DNA of 34,323 nt from Mariprofundus sp. (GCA_027013105.1 JALUYG010000338.1:1-34323), one strand, 5' to 3'; shown: positions 23,437 through 32,665, counted from the stretch's first letter. Numbers and translations are program-made. Notes: generated by a model from the letters alone, not told the origin.

Positions 23437-25140
23437 TTATAGTGCAATCAGATAGATCAGTATCAGGTTCAGCGCCAGCAGGATCATGGATAACCCGCGC
23501 CAGAAGCTGACCGGATCGCGTTCCAGCAGCGGCGCGTGATCGCGCATCAGGGCCGGATTGGGCGTGGTCAGATCGACAAGGAATTCGGACATCGCTTCAT
23601 AGCGTTTGTCGGGATTGGCATCGACAGCCTTGCGGATAGCGCCATCCATCCAGATCGGCACATTCAGGTTGTATTTGCGCACCGATACGTAGTTGTAACT
23701 TTTTCGGCGTTTGGCGGACTCCAGCTTACCGTAGGGAAAATGGCCGCCGGATAGCATTTCGTAAACGGTTACCCCGAGCGAAAACTGGTCGCTTTTGGGC
23801 GTACCCTCGAAGCCATCGAACAGTTCCGGCGCAATATAGTTGGCCGTGCCTTCGATGTGCTGCTGCTCGATCGGCGTGTAAATCTCTTTCAGACCGGCCA
23901 CCTGCGTCGAGCCGAAATCGATGATTTTGATGGCGCCGTGTTTATCGATCATGATGTTTTCGGGTTTGATATCCTGATGCACCATTTCGCGGCGGTGAAA
24001 GGCGCGTAAGCCCTTGATAATCTGATCGACAATGCGGCGCACATCATCCAGATCGGGTTCGGGGTTATCCAGTATCCACTGCGCCAGTGAACGCCCTTCG
24101 AGAAATTCGGTGACATAATAGATGCAGCTACGCTTGCGTTTGAGGTGGTGAACCTTGAATACATGCGGGCTATCAATGCGCCGGCCGACCCAGACTTCAT
24201 GCAGGAACTTATCGATATAGGCCGGATCATCCTCGAAATTCACCGAAGGCGTTTTAAGCACCACGGTGTCGCCGTTGTCGATATCTTCGGCCAGATAGAG
24301 CTGAATGGTGACGCTGGCGTGCAGTTCCCTGATGATGCGATAGCCATCGAGCACCATGCCGGCCTGCAGCGGCGGCGGGAAGGGCAGTTCGGTCAGCTGG
24401 CGGTAATATTCATCCTCACTCTGGTTGGGGAGTTGCTGGATACGCAGAACCTGGCAGGTCAGATTATCATTGCTGCCTGCGGCAAGCGCGGCATCGACAA
24501 TCGCTTCGGCGGCGCTTTCGGCATCGGATGCCAGCGCCAGCGTTTTGATTGCTGCATCACTCAGAAACTCATGCACGCCATCGGTGGTGAGCAGAAACAG
24601 ATCATCGACGGCCATGGCCTGTTTGGCGTAATCGTAGTTGACCGTATGTTCGCCGCCCATGGCGCGGGCCAGATAGCTCTTGTTGCGATCGACAATCAGA
24701 CGATGGTCTTTGGTCAGTCGGCGTATCTCACCCTGGCGAATCAGATAGATGCGTGAATCGCCGACATGAAAAATATGCGCCGTGGTCGATTTCAACACCA
24801 GTGCAGCCAGCGTTGAAGCCAGACTCAGCGCGGAGGCGTAACGGCGCTGGCCCTGATTATACAACCATGAATTGAGCGAGCGGATCATGCGATCGCCGGC
24901 CGTTTCAACGCTCCATGATTGCGGCGTGCTCATGTAATCGCTGATGAACCCCTGCACGCAGTATTCGCTGGCTTCACGACCGGCCTCGCTGGAGCCGACG
25001 CCATCAGCAGTTACGGCGACAATGCCTTTATGAGTCAGTTCCATGCCTTCAGGAATACGGATGCCGCAGCAATCCTCATTCTGCGCTTTTACGCCCGCCC
25101 GCGAACACTGCCCCGCTTCAACAATCAGTCTGTTGCTCAT
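23437..25140 (-). CDS. Bifunctional PP2C phosphatase / Ser-Thr protein kinase, tail-anchored
   Basis: A 567-residue fusion. Residues about 1-240 are a PP2C phosphatase with intact metal-binding motifs (QNEDCCG, VTADGVGSSEAG, HVGDSRIYLIR, LLTTDGVHEFL, GSNDNLTC). Residues about 265-525 are a Hanks-type kinase with the Lys in TVVLKTPS, catalytic loop HQDIKPENIMID, DFG and APEL. The nucleotide loop (IIRELHASVTIQL) lacks the usual glycines and the HRD motif is HQD. One C-terminal helix (FWRGLSMILLALNLILIYLIAL) anchors it in the membrane. It is encoded 92 bp after narK; a PP2C-kinase of this type is also found beside nitrate transporter and nirB genes in Pseudomonas. It probably tunes nitrate uptake or assimilation; the target is unknown. 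Confidence 0.92.
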   Translation of the reverse strand: MSNRLIVEAGQCSRAGVKAQNEDCCGIRIPEGMELTHKGIVAVTADGVGSSEAGREASEYCVQGFISDYMSTPQSWSVETAGDRMIRSLNSWLYNQGQRRYASALSLASTLAALVLKSTTAHIFHVGDSRIYLIRQGEIRRLTKDHRLIVDRNKSYLARAMGGEHTVNYDYAKQAMAVDDLFLLTTDGVHEFLSDAAIKTLALASDAESAAEAIVDAALAAGSNDNLTCQVLRIQQLPNQSEDEYYRQLTELPFPPPLQAGMVLDGYRIIRELHASVTIQLYLAEDIDNGDTVVLKTPSVNFEDDPAYIDKFLHEVWVGRRIDSPHVFKVHHLKRKRSCIYYVTEFLEGRSLAQWILDNPEPDLDDVRRIVDQIIKGLRAFHRREMVHQDIKPENIMIDKHGAIKIIDFGSTQVAGLKEIYTPIEQQHIEGTANYIAPELFDGFEGTPKSDQFSLGVTVYEMLSGGHFPYGKLESAKRRKSYNYVSVRKYNLNVPIWMDGAIRKAVDANPDKRYEAMSEFLVDLTTPNPALMRDHAPLLERDPVSFWRGLSMILLALNLILIYLIAL

Positions 25141-25150
25141 AGGAGTTATT

Positions 25151-25230
25151 TAGCCACAGATGGGCACAGATGAACACAGATATTTATCATGGGTTTTACC
25201 TGTGCACCTGCGTTGATCCGTGGCTGTCAA
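25151..25230. repeat. Hyphenated palindrome between narK and the PP2C-kinase
   Basis: The left arm (about 25151-25182) has three CACAGAT units (GCCACAGATGGGCACAGATG) and the right arm (about 25201-25230) reads TGTGCACCTGCGTTGATCCG then TGGC. Pairing is looser than in the other copies. It fills almost the whole 92-bp gap. Confidence 0.75.
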
Positions 25231-25232
25231 TA

Positions 25233-26699
25233 TTAATGAATCTCGATCCGTTCGATGGTGCCATCGGGAAGCACCTCCACCATCACGCCTTTGGGTTCAT
25301 CCAGCAGCATGGCGCATATGGCGGCGAAGGCGATGCCGCCGGCAATGACCATGAAAAACTGATCGGCAGATACCAGCGAAAAGACAGTCAGAAACAGCAC
25401 TGCGCCAATATTGCCGTATGCGCCGACCAAGCCGGCGATCTGGCCGGTCAAGCGGCGTTTGATCAGCGGCACCAGTGCGAATACGCAACCCGCCGCAGCC
25501 CCCAGGCAGAGCGAAGATAACATCATCACCGCCACAGCCAGGCTAATCGGCCAGTTGCCGGTGATTTGGGACATGCCGAAGAATCCGACTGCCGCACCTG
25601 CCAACAGCAGCACCAGAGAGCGCTTGCGTCCGAATTTATCGCTGATAAAGCCGCCCGATGGGCAGGAGACAACATCGGTTGCGGCAAAGCAGGCTCCGAA
25701 AACCCCGGCCATGGCCACAGGTAGCATGAATGTTTCCTTGAAAAACAGCGGCAACATGGAGACTACCGAGAGCTCGGTGCCGAAGGTGACGGCGTAAGCC
25801 ACGCTCAGAATGGCGACCTGCTTGAATTTGTAGCGATGGATTTCAGGCACGGGTTTGATAAATATCTCCCGGTTGACCTTATGGATCTGGCTGGCTTGCA
25901 GGCAGTAGATGGCGAACAATATGGCGTACGCCACATAGGCGGCGTGTTCGCTGATCAGTCCAAGACCAGTGACTTTCCAGGTCAGCACGGCCATGGCCAG
26001 AAACATCGGAATGTTCATGATCAGGTAGAAGAAATAGTCCTTTTTGCTGGAGACTTCCAGACCGCCGGATTTATTTGGGCGAAAGTAGGTGGAGCCGGCC
26101 GGCGTGTCGGAAACGGAGAAGTAGTAGACGGCGGCATAAATGAGCGCAATGACGCCTGTGATGGCGGTCGCATAACGCCAGCTCTCTTCGCCGCCGATGA
26201 GCATGGCGATGGTCGGCAGGGAAACGGCAGCTGCGGCAGAGCCGACATTGCCCAGGCCTTTGTAGATACCTTCCGCCAGTCCCACCTGCTTGGCCGGATA
26301 CCATTCGCTGATCATGCGGATGCCGATGACAAAGCCGGCGCCGACAAAGCCGAGCAGGAAGCGGGTCAGCGCCAGCGCCTCAAAGGTTGTCGCCATGGCG
26401 AATGCGAAGCAGAGCAGGGCTGTCAGCAGTAGCATGGCCGAATACATTTTTCGGGGGCCGAAGTGATCCACCAGCATGCCGGTGATAATGCGCGCCGGTA
26501 TGGTTAGCGCCACATTCAGAATCAGCAGCGTTTTAATCTGTTGATCAGACAGCCCCATTGAGGCCTGAATGGCGACCAGCAGAGGCGCATGGCTGAACCA
26601 GACCAGAAAGGTGATGAAAAAAGCCAGCCATGTGGTGTGCAAAATCTTTGCGCGGCTTTTGAATGAGAGGAAATTTTCCCTCATTGTGGGTGTACTCAT
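25233..26699 (-). CDS. narK: Nitrate/nitrite transporter, NarK/NasA family (MFS)
   Basis: Twelve-helix major facilitator for nitrate uptake; 488 residues. Conserved features are the Arg in helix 2 (PARIITGMLVDHFGPRKM), the nitrate-signature GIYKGLGNVGSAAAAVSLP in helix 5, GIRMISEWYP, and the second signature AGLVGAYGNIGAVLFL in helix 11. SDKFGRKRS marks the central MFS loop. A short hydrophilic tail (EVLPDGTIERIEIH) follows helix 12. The ATG has a good AGGAGAGC site. It is divergent from nirB and followed by the PP2C-kinase, so an assimilatory role is likely. The symbol narK is used for the family; in Pseudomonas the equivalent gene is called nasA. Confidence 0.93.
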   Translation of the reverse strand: MSTPTMRENFLSFKSRAKILHTTWLAFFITFLVWFSHAPLLVAIQASMGLSDQQIKTLLILNVALTIPARIITGMLVDHFGPRKMYSAMLLLTALLCFAFAMATTFEALALTRFLLGFVGAGFVIGIRMISEWYPAKQVGLAEGIYKGLGNVGSAAAAVSLPTIAMLIGGEESWRYATAITGVIALIYAAVYYFSVSDTPAGSTYFRPNKSGGLEVSSKKDYFFYLIMNIPMFLAMAVLTWKVTGLGLISEHAAYVAYAILFAIYCLQASQIHKVNREIFIKPVPEIHRYKFKQVAILSVAYAVTFGTELSVVSMLPLFFKETFMLPVAMAGVFGACFAATDVVSCPSGGFISDKFGRKRSLVLLLAGAAVGFFGMSQITGNWPISLAVAVMMLSSLCLGAAAGCVFALVPLIKRRLTGQIAGLVGAYGNIGAVLFLTVFSLVSADQFFMVIAGGIAFAAICAMLLDEPKGVMVEVLPDGTIERIEIH

Positions 26700-26740
26700 G
26701 GTGATGCTCTCCTGTGGTTATGGATGCGTATAAAGTCAGA

Positions 26741-26808
26741 GAGGTGCGGCTTTAGCCGCGCAAGGTTTGATTCATGGTTGCAAACATGCGCGGCTAAAGC
26801 CGCACCTC
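26741..26808. repeat. Perfect 21-bp inverted repeat in the narK-nirB intergenic region
   Basis: GAGGTGCGGCTTTAGCCGCG plus C (26741-26761) is the exact reverse complement of the right arm (26788-26808), with a 26-base centre. Each arm also folds on itself (GCGGCT-TT-AGCCGC). It lies between the narK start and the candidate narK promoter, so it would be in the narK leader RNA. The same arm recurs at 21385 upstream of glnK. The ORF of 104 residues called across this region is not a gene. Confidence 0.85.
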
Positions 26809-26838
26809 CAGTGGTCGCCAATTACATGGCTTGTGAAA

Positions 26839-26853
26839 GCAAAGGCACGGCCA
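26839..26853 (-). promoter_or_regulatory. Candidate sigma-54 promoter for narK
   Basis: On the minus strand TGGCCGTGCCTTTGC followed by TTT keeps TGGC and TTGC at the exact sigma-54 spacing; the AC of the -24 box is CG. The predicted start is near 26827, giving a leader of about 128 nt that contains the 21-bp inverted repeat. Confidence 0.45.
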
Positions 26854-26936
26854 AGCACTGTGTTGACCATGAGGCTAACAATACTCCCAATTGTTTGTGG
26901 GGCGACATGAATCAATGGCTAAATAATATGCATAGG

Positions 26937-26953
26937 TGCCTATTAAAAAGGCA
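26937..26953 (+). promoter_or_regulatory. Possible activator-binding dyad upstream of nirB
   Basis: TGCCTATTAAAAAGGCA is a 17-base dyad with TGC...GCA ends, the same length and end bases as NtrC sites (TGCAC...GTGCA type), but the inner bases differ. It lies about 80-95 bases before the predicted nirB start, a suitable distance for an enhancer. Confidence 0.3.
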
Positions 26954-27004
26954 TTTGCGACGGTGTCATCCCATGAATTTGGGGGGAATATTCAGTATTC
27001 CGGA

Positions 27005-27020
27005 TGGCACCGAGGTTGCT
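27005..27020 (+). promoter_or_regulatory. Sigma-54 promoter for nirB
   Basis: TGGCACCGAGGTTGCT is a perfect match to the sigma-54 consensus TGGCAC-N5-TTGCW. The predicted start near 27031 leaves a 37-nt leader before the nirB ATG at 27068. This also rules out the earlier ATG starts in the nirB ORF (26936 and, most likely, 27035). Confidence 0.8.
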
Positions 27021-27067
27021 TTATTCGGGGTAACATGAATGTAATCTGTTTTCCTGACGAGGTGAAA

Positions 27068-29527
27068 ATGAGCGAAAAGAAAAAGCTGGTGATGATTGGT
27101 AATGGCATGGCGGGCGTGCGTGCGGTTGAGGAGATCCTCGAAGCCAACCCGGATATGTTCGATATTACCATCTTCGGTGCAGAAAAATATCCCAACTATA
27201 ACCGCATCATGCTTTCTCCGGTGCTGGCTGGTGACACCACGATTGATGATATTATCCTCAATGATGAGCAGTGGTACGCCGATCACGGCATCACCCTGCA
27301 TCTGGGCAAGCGAATCAGGGAGATTCAGCGCGGCTATCGCAAGGTGGTGGCGGAAGATGGCACTGAGGTTGAATACGATAACCTGATTATCGCCACCGGT
27401 TCCAATCCGTTCATTATTCCGATTCCGGGCCATGATAAAGAGGGCGTGATGGCCTTCCGCGATATCGATGACTGCGATGCCATGGTTGAAGCGGCCAAAA
27501 CTTACAAGAAAGCAGCCGTGATCGGTGGTGGTTTGCTGGGTCTGGAAGCGGCCAAGGGGCTGTTGCATCTGGGTATGGATGTGACGGTGATTCACGATCA
27601 GGCGACGCTGATGAATATGCAGCTCGATTCGGTGGCTGGCGAGATGCTGCGCTCCGAACTGGAAAAGCAGGGGATGAAATTCAAGGTCTCGACGCTGACG
27701 ACGGAAGTGCTGGGCGATGAGCGGGTCAGCGGCCTGAAATTCAAGGATGGCTCCCGGCTTGATTGCGATCTGCTGATTATGGCTGTGGGCATTCGCCCGA
27801 ACATGGCGCTGGCCAAGGATTGCGGGCTGTTCTGCAATCGCGGCATCGTGGTCAACGATTATATGCAGACGGTTACCGACCCGTCAGTCTATTCGGTCGG
27901 CGAATGCGCCGAGCATCGCGGCATTGCCTATGGTTTAGTCGCGCCGCTGTTTGAGCAGGCCAAGACGCTGGCCTATATGATCACCGGTCAGGGTTTGAAA
28001 ACCTATGAAGGCTCGGTGGTCTCCACCAAGCTGAAGATCTCCGGCGTCGATGTGTTCTCGGCTGGTGATTTCATGGGCACGCCCGGCGCGGATGTGATCG
28101 AGCTGATGGATAAGGTCGGCGGCGTCTATAAAAAGATGGTGCTGGAAGACGATAAAATCAAAGGCGTGGTGATGTTCGGCGATACCGCCGACGGGCCGAC
28201 CTTCTTTCAGTGGATGCAGGATGGCAAGGATGTTTCCGAGCTGCGTTCCACGCTGCTGTTCTCAGCTTCCGGACTGGGTGATTCCGGCCATTCGGGGCTC
28301 GATCAGGCGGCCCAGATGGATGATGAAACCATCGTCTGCGGTTGTAACGGCGTCAGCAAGAAACAGATTGTCGATGCCATCGTCACTGAAGGGTTAACAA
28401 CCCGCAAAGAGATCACCGGTTGCACCAAGGCGGCCGGCTCCTGCGGCGGCTGCGCCGGGCTGGTCGATCAGCTGCTGGCCTCCACCCTCGGTACGGCATT
28501 TGTAGAGTCCGATCATGAGCCGATCTGCGCCTGTACGGAGCTGAACCACGAACAGGTCAAGGAGCAGATTCGCAACAAGAAGCTGACCCATGTGCGTGAA
28601 GTGATGAATGTGCTGGATTGGGAAGGAGAGGGGTGCCATGTCTGCCGTCCGGCTATCAATTACTATGTCACGATGATCTGGCCGGAAGATGCCGAAGACG
28701 ATCGCAGCAGCCGTATCGCCAATGAAAAGATGCATGCGAATATTCAGAAAGACGGCACCTTTTCTGTCATTCCGCGTATCTATGGCGGCGAAACCACGCC
28801 GGATGATTTGATCAAAATCGCTACGGTGGCGAAGAAATATGATGTGCCGACGGTGAAGATTACCGGCGGCCAGCGCATCGATCTGCTCGGCGTGAAAAAA
28901 GAGGATCTGACAGCGATGTGGAAAGATCTCGATATGCCGTCCGGCTACGCCTACGGCAAGGCGTTGCGCACAGTGAAAACCTGTGTCGGTTCCGAGTGGT
29001 GCCGTTTCGGCACGCAGAATTCGACGGCGCTCGGTATTCATCTGGAGAAAGAGTTGGAGCGCACCTGGTTTCCGGCCAAGGTGAAGCTGGCGGTCTCTGG
29101 TTGCCCGCGTAATTGCGCCGAAGCGACCATCAAGGATATTGGTATTGTCGGTGTCGATGGCGGCTGGGAGATCCATTGCGGCGGCAACGGCGGCGTGCAT
29201 GTGGTGGCGACCGAGCTGCTCTGCATTGTCGAAACAGCCGAAGAGGTGGAAGAGATCGTCAAGGCCTATCTGCAGCAGTACCGTGAAACCGGACGTCATA
29301 ACGAACGCTGTGCCCCGTGGCAGCAGCGGGTCGGACTGGAAAAAATCAAGGCGGTCGTGGTGGATGATGTGGAAAACCGCAAGGCGCTGGTGCAACGCTT
29401 GCATCAGTATCTGGCCACTCAGGAGAGCGATCCATGGGTGGAGCGCATCAATGATGCAGCCAAACAGCGCGCAGTGAAATTTACGGAATATACCCCGATT
29501 GATATTCCGGTAAGGGTGGAAGCGTAA
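27068..29527 (+). CDS. nirB: Assimilatory nitrite reductase large subunit NirB
   Basis: NAD(P)H-dependent siroheme nitrite reductase, reducing nitrite to ammonium in the cytoplasm. I take ATG 27068 (MSEKKKLVMIGNGMAGVRAVEE), preceded by GAGG and consistent with the sigma-54 start; 819 residues. Domains in order are FAD/NAD(P)H reductase (about 1-400, GNGMAG and AAVIGGGLLGLEAAKGL dinucleotide motifs), two BFD-like Fe-S segments (CGCNGVSKKQ...CGGCAG near 424 and CACTELNHEQ...CHVC near 487), and the sulfite/nitrite reductase catalytic region. The 4Fe-4S/siroheme Cys motifs are CVGSEWC near 638 and GCPRNC near 678. nirD follows with no gap. Confidence 0.97.
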   Translation: MSEKKKLVMIGNGMAGVRAVEEILEANPDMFDITIFGAEKYPNYNRIMLSPVLAGDTTIDDIILNDEQWYADHGITLHLGKRIREIQRGYRKVVAEDGTEVEYDNLIIATGSNPFIIPIPGHDKEGVMAFRDIDDCDAMVEAAKTYKKAAVIGGGLLGLEAAKGLLHLGMDVTVIHDQATLMNMQLDSVAGEMLRSELEKQGMKFKVSTLTTEVLGDERVSGLKFKDGSRLDCDLLIMAVGIRPNMALAKDCGLFCNRGIVVNDYMQTVTDPSVYSVGECAEHRGIAYGLVAPLFEQAKTLAYMITGQGLKTYEGSVVSTKLKISGVDVFSAGDFMGTPGADVIELMDKVGGVYKKMVLEDDKIKGVVMFGDTADGPTFFQWMQDGKDVSELRSTLLFSASGLGDSGHSGLDQAAQMDDETIVCGCNGVSKKQIVDAIVTEGLTTRKEITGCTKAAGSCGGCAGLVDQLLASTLGTAFVESDHEPICACTELNHEQVKEQIRNKKLTHVREVMNVLDWEGEGCHVCRPAINYYVTMIWPEDAEDDRSSRIANEKMHANIQKDGTFSVIPRIYGGETTPDDLIKIATVAKKYDVPTVKITGGQRIDLLGVKKEDLTAMWKDLDMPSGYAYGKALRTVKTCVGSEWCRFGTQNSTALGIHLEKELERTWFPAKVKLAVSGCPRNCAEATIKDIGIVGVDGGWEIHCGGNGGVHVVATELLCIVETAEEVEEIVKAYLQQYRETGRHNERCAPWQQRVGLEKIKAVVVDDVENRKALVQRLHQYLATQESDPWVERINDAAKQRAVKFTEYTPIDIPVRVEA

Positions 29528-29851
29528 ATGAGCAAGGTGACGGAGATGAACTGGATTGAAGTGTGCAAACTGGATGAAATCCCGCCTTCGCAGGCGCGGA
29601 CAGTGAATGCCGGTGAAACCATGATCGCGCTGTTTCGTCTGACCGACGATCGTGTCAAAGCAGTCGAAAATCGCTGCCCGCACAAGCAGGGGCCACTGGC
29701 TGAAGGTATTGTGTCGGGCGATGATATTCTCTGCCCGTTACACAACTGGCGTATTCATCTCGATGATGGCCAGGTCGCAGCCCCTGACGAAGGCTGTGTC
29801 AAAACCTTTCCGGTGAAAATCGAAAACGGTCAGGTGTTTTTAAGCCTGTAA
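29528..29851 (+). CDS. nirD: Nitrite reductase small subunit NirD (Rieske type)
   Basis: Small partner of NirB; 107 residues. A complete Rieske 2Fe-2S motif is present: CPHKQGPLAEGIVSGDDILCPLHNW, with the Cys-X-His and Cys-X2-His pairs intact, unlike E. coli NirD which has lost them. The ATG follows the nirB TAA directly, so it is translationally coupled. The C-terminus KTFPVKIENGQVFLSL is typical. Together with NirB it converts nitrite to ammonium for assimilation. Confidence 0.95.
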   Translation: MSKVTEMNWIEVCKLDEIPPSQARTVNAGETMIALFRLTDDRVKAVENRCPHKQGPLAEGIVSGDDILCPLHNWRIHLDDGQVAAPDEGCVKTFPVKIENGQVFLSL

Positions 29852-29854
29852 GCA

Positions 29855-29955
29855 TTTACCACGAAGGACACGAAGAGCACAAAGATTTAACCTGTTGGGT
29901 ATTCAGATGGAGTTTGCCTGCGCATTTTTTCTTCGTGTCCTTCGTGGTGAAATAG
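29855..29955. repeat. Hyphenated palindrome between nirD and nasA
   Basis: The left arm (about 29855-29884) contains TTACCACGAAGGACACGAAG and the right arm (about 29931-29955) CTTCGTGTCCTTCGTGGTGA. Nineteen bases pair perfectly across a centre of about 50 bases. It fills most of the 132-bp gap. Same family as the elements at 7518, 11581, 23299, 25151 and 33710. Confidence 0.85.
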
Positions 29956-29983
29956 TTTTTATGTATAAAACTCAGGAGTTGGA

Positions 29984-32665
29984 ATGACTCGAACAGTAAA
30001 TAGCGTCTGCTCTTATTGCGGCACGGGTTGCGGGATTCGGTTGGAGACCGATGGTCAGCGTATTGTCTCGCTAAGCGGCGATGAGAATCATCCCACCAAC
30101 CACGGCATGCTCTGCTCGAAGGGGCGTGAACTGCATCATACTGTGCGCACGGAAGACCGTCTGTTGCGCCCGAAACTGCGCACATCGCTGAAGGCGCCGT
30201 TTGCACCGGTGGATTGGGATACGGCGCTCGATCATGGCGCCCGGAAGTTCGCTGAAATTATTCGTGAGCATGGGCCCGAAGCCGTGGCGTTTTATATATC
30301 GGGGCAATTGCTCACCGAAGATTACTATGTGTTTAACAAACTGATGAAAGGTTTTATCGGCAGCAATAACGTCGATACCAATTCACGTCTGTGTATGTCC
30401 TCTGCTGTCGCCGGCTACAAGCGCGCATTCGGCGCCGATGGCCCGCCGGGCTGCTATGCGGATATCGAACTGGCGGAATCCTTTTTTATTATCGGGGCCA
30501 ATCCGGCTTATGCGCATCCGATTGTCTTCCGCCGCATGGAAGCGGCCAAAGAAGCCAACCCTGATCTGAAGGTTGTGGTTGCTGATCCGCGCCGCACCGA
30601 CTCCTGCTCGATTGCCGATCTTTATTTGCCGATCAGGCCGGGCGCCGATGTGCCGTTACTGCAGGCGATGCTCAATGTGATGATCTGGGAAGGTTTGATC
30701 GATGCGGATTATATCGCCGAACATACGGCGGGTTTCGATGCCATACGAACGCAGGTGGAGTCGATGACGCCGCGCAGGGCGGCAGAAATATGCGGTCTGG
30801 ATGCGTCGGATATCGTCAAGGCGTCGCTGTGGTTCGCTGAAAACAGAACTATGTCATTCTGGTGTCAGGGCATGAATCAATCGACATCGGGTACGGATAA
30901 GAGCAACGCCTTAATCAATCTGCATCTGGCCACGGGGCAGGTCGGCCGGCCCGGCTGCGGGCCGTTCTCGCTGACCGGGCAGTCCAATGCCATGGGCGGC
31001 CGAGAGGTGGGCGGACTGGCCAATATGCTGGCGGCGCATCGCGATTACACCAATCCGGCGCACCGGCAGGAGGTGGCTCGATTTTGGGATGTCGATACTA
31101 TCTCTGAAAAACCGGGGCTGACGGCAACCGAGCTGTTTGATGCGATCGAGTGCGGCAAGGTAAAAGCGGTGTGGATCGCCTGTACCAATCCGATGGTCTC
31201 CCTGCCCGATGCCAAACGCGCTGAGTCTGCGCTGAAAAAAGCCGAACTGGTGATGGTTTCCGACGCCTATCACCCTACCGATACGACCCGCTTCGCCCAT
31301 GTCCTGTTTCCGGCTGCCGGATGGGCTGAAAAAGAGGGCTGCGTGACCAATTCGGAGCGCTGCATTACCCATCTGCAGCAGGCGTTGCCGGCGCCCGGCC
31401 TGGCTCATCCGGACTGGAAAATTACCACGGATTTTGCGCTTCGTCTGGGGCGGCGTCTGGGTCGAGACTGGCAGTCCGCATTTGCATACGAAAAGAGTGA
31501 AGACGTGTTTCGCGAGCACTGCGCGCTCACGGCTAATATGGATATCGATATCAGCGGCCTCTCATATGCTGTTCTCGATGAATACGGGCCGCAGCAGTGG
31601 CCTTATCCGGCGGGTTCGCGGCCGAATCGAGAAAAACGGCTCTATGCGGATGGTCGCTTTGAGACGCATGATGCCAGGGCGCGCTTTGTCGATATGACCT
31701 ACAGAGCGGTAGCAGAGCCGACCGATGATGCATATCCGCTGTCGCTTACCACCGGGCGCATACGCGATCAGTGGCATACCATGACCAAGACCGGTCAGGT
31801 GCCATCGCTGATGCAGCACCTGCCGCTGCCTCGCTTGCAAATTCATCCGGACTTGGCTGCGCAATATGCGATCAATGAAGAGGATCTGGTGCGTGTGATC
31901 TCCCGGCGGGGGGAGGTGATTGCGCCGGCAACGCTTAGTCGGGATATACGGCCCGACATGCTTTTTCTGCCGATGCACTGGGGCAGGATGACGGCGCGAA
32001 AGGGGCGCGCGAACAGTCTGACGCGTGCATCTGTGGATCCGGTATCCAAACAGCCGGAGTTCAAGCATACGGCGGTTCAGGTGGAGCGTTTTGAACCGGC
32101 GTGGCGCGGCGTGATGCTGATGGCCGGCTCAAAACTGGAGCTGGGCAGGCAGATGATTGAGGGCTACACCTATGGCGTGGTCTCCTGCGCCGGTAGCGAC
32201 CATCCGGTCACCTCGGTGGATCTGGCCTGCACCAAAGCGCTGGAGGAAACCAAATATAAGCGCCTGGATCAGATGTTGGAGCAGGGCAGGAGCATCGAAA
32301 CGCTCACCTATTCGGATCGAAAACATGGCATTAACCGTAAAGCATGGCTGGAAGATGGGCGTTTGATGGCGGTGCGCTGGGTTGGCGGCGATATTGTTGA
32401 GGCCCAATGGTTAAGGAAACTGATGCTGGAAGGTCGCGATGTCGGCGAACTGCGCCCGTATCTGTTGGCGCCCGGCGGCCCGATCAATAAGGAAGACAGC
32501 AAAGGAAAAATCATCTGCGCCTGTAACAATGTTGGAGAGCTGGAACTCAAGGCTGCCATCCGCGATGGCTCGGATTCCATCGACGCGCTCAAGGCCTGCA
32601 CGATGGCCGGCACCGGCTGTGGTTCGTGCGTGCCGGAGATGAAATGGTTACTGTCGAACATATGA
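29984..32665 (+). CDS. nasA: Assimilatory nitrate reductase catalytic subunit NasA
   Basis: Molybdenum bis-MGD enzyme reducing nitrate to nitrite in the cytoplasm; 893 residues, preceded by AGGAG. The N-terminal 4Fe-4S ligands are Cys 9, 12, 16 and 44 (CSYCGTGCGI, GMLCSKGREL). The molybdopterin domains include NPAYAHPIVFRRME, GQSNAMGGREVGG, CTNPMVSLPDAKRAE and TTGRIRDQWHTMTKTG. A BFD-like [2Fe-2S] domain occupies the C-terminus (CACNNV near 845, CTMAGTGCGSC near 880), as in Klebsiella-type NasA. No separate NADH- or ferredoxin-linked electron donor subunit is encoded in the window. No signal peptide is present, consistent with assimilation and not respiration. moaA starts within its stop codon. 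Confidence 0.95.
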   Translation: MTRTVNSVCSYCGTGCGIRLETDGQRIVSLSGDENHPTNHGMLCSKGRELHHTVRTEDRLLRPKLRTSLKAPFAPVDWDTALDHGARKFAEIIREHGPEAVAFYISGQLLTEDYYVFNKLMKGFIGSNNVDTNSRLCMSSAVAGYKRAFGADGPPGCYADIELAESFFIIGANPAYAHPIVFRRMEAAKEANPDLKVVVADPRRTDSCSIADLYLPIRPGADVPLLQAMLNVMIWEGLIDADYIAEHTAGFDAIRTQVESMTPRRAAEICGLDASDIVKASLWFAENRTMSFWCQGMNQSTSGTDKSNALINLHLATGQVGRPGCGPFSLTGQSNAMGGREVGGLANMLAAHRDYTNPAHRQEVARFWDVDTISEKPGLTATELFDAIECGKVKAVWIACTNPMVSLPDAKRAESALKKAELVMVSDAYHPTDTTRFAHVLFPAAGWAEKEGCVTNSERCITHLQQALPAPGLAHPDWKITTDFALRLGRRLGRDWQSAFAYEKSEDVFREHCALTANMDIDISGLSYAVLDEYGPQQWPYPAGSRPNREKRLYADGRFETHDARARFVDMTYRAVAEPTDDAYPLSLTTGRIRDQWHTMTKTGQVPSLMQHLPLPRLQIHPDLAAQYAINEEDLVRVISRRGEVIAPATLSRDIRPDMLFLPMHWGRMTARKGRANSLTRASVDPVSKQPEFKHTAVQVERFEPAWRGVMLMAGSKLELGRQMIEGYTYGVVSCAGSDHPVTSVDLACTKALEETKYKRLDQMLEQGRSIETLTYSDRKHGINRKAWLEDGRLMAVRWVGGDIVEAQWLRKLMLEGRDVGELRPYLLAPGGPINKEDSKGKIICACNNVGELELKAAIRDGSDSIDALKACTMAGTGCGSCVPEMKWLLSNI

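Noticed and set aside
26724-27038. 104-residue ORF in the narK-nirB gap
   Set aside because: It translates the 21-bp inverted repeat, the dyad and the sigma-54 promoter; no ribosome binding site or domain.
28394-29683. 429-residue minus-strand ORF
   Set aside because: Antisense shadow of nirB and nirD, His/Arg-rich, no domain.
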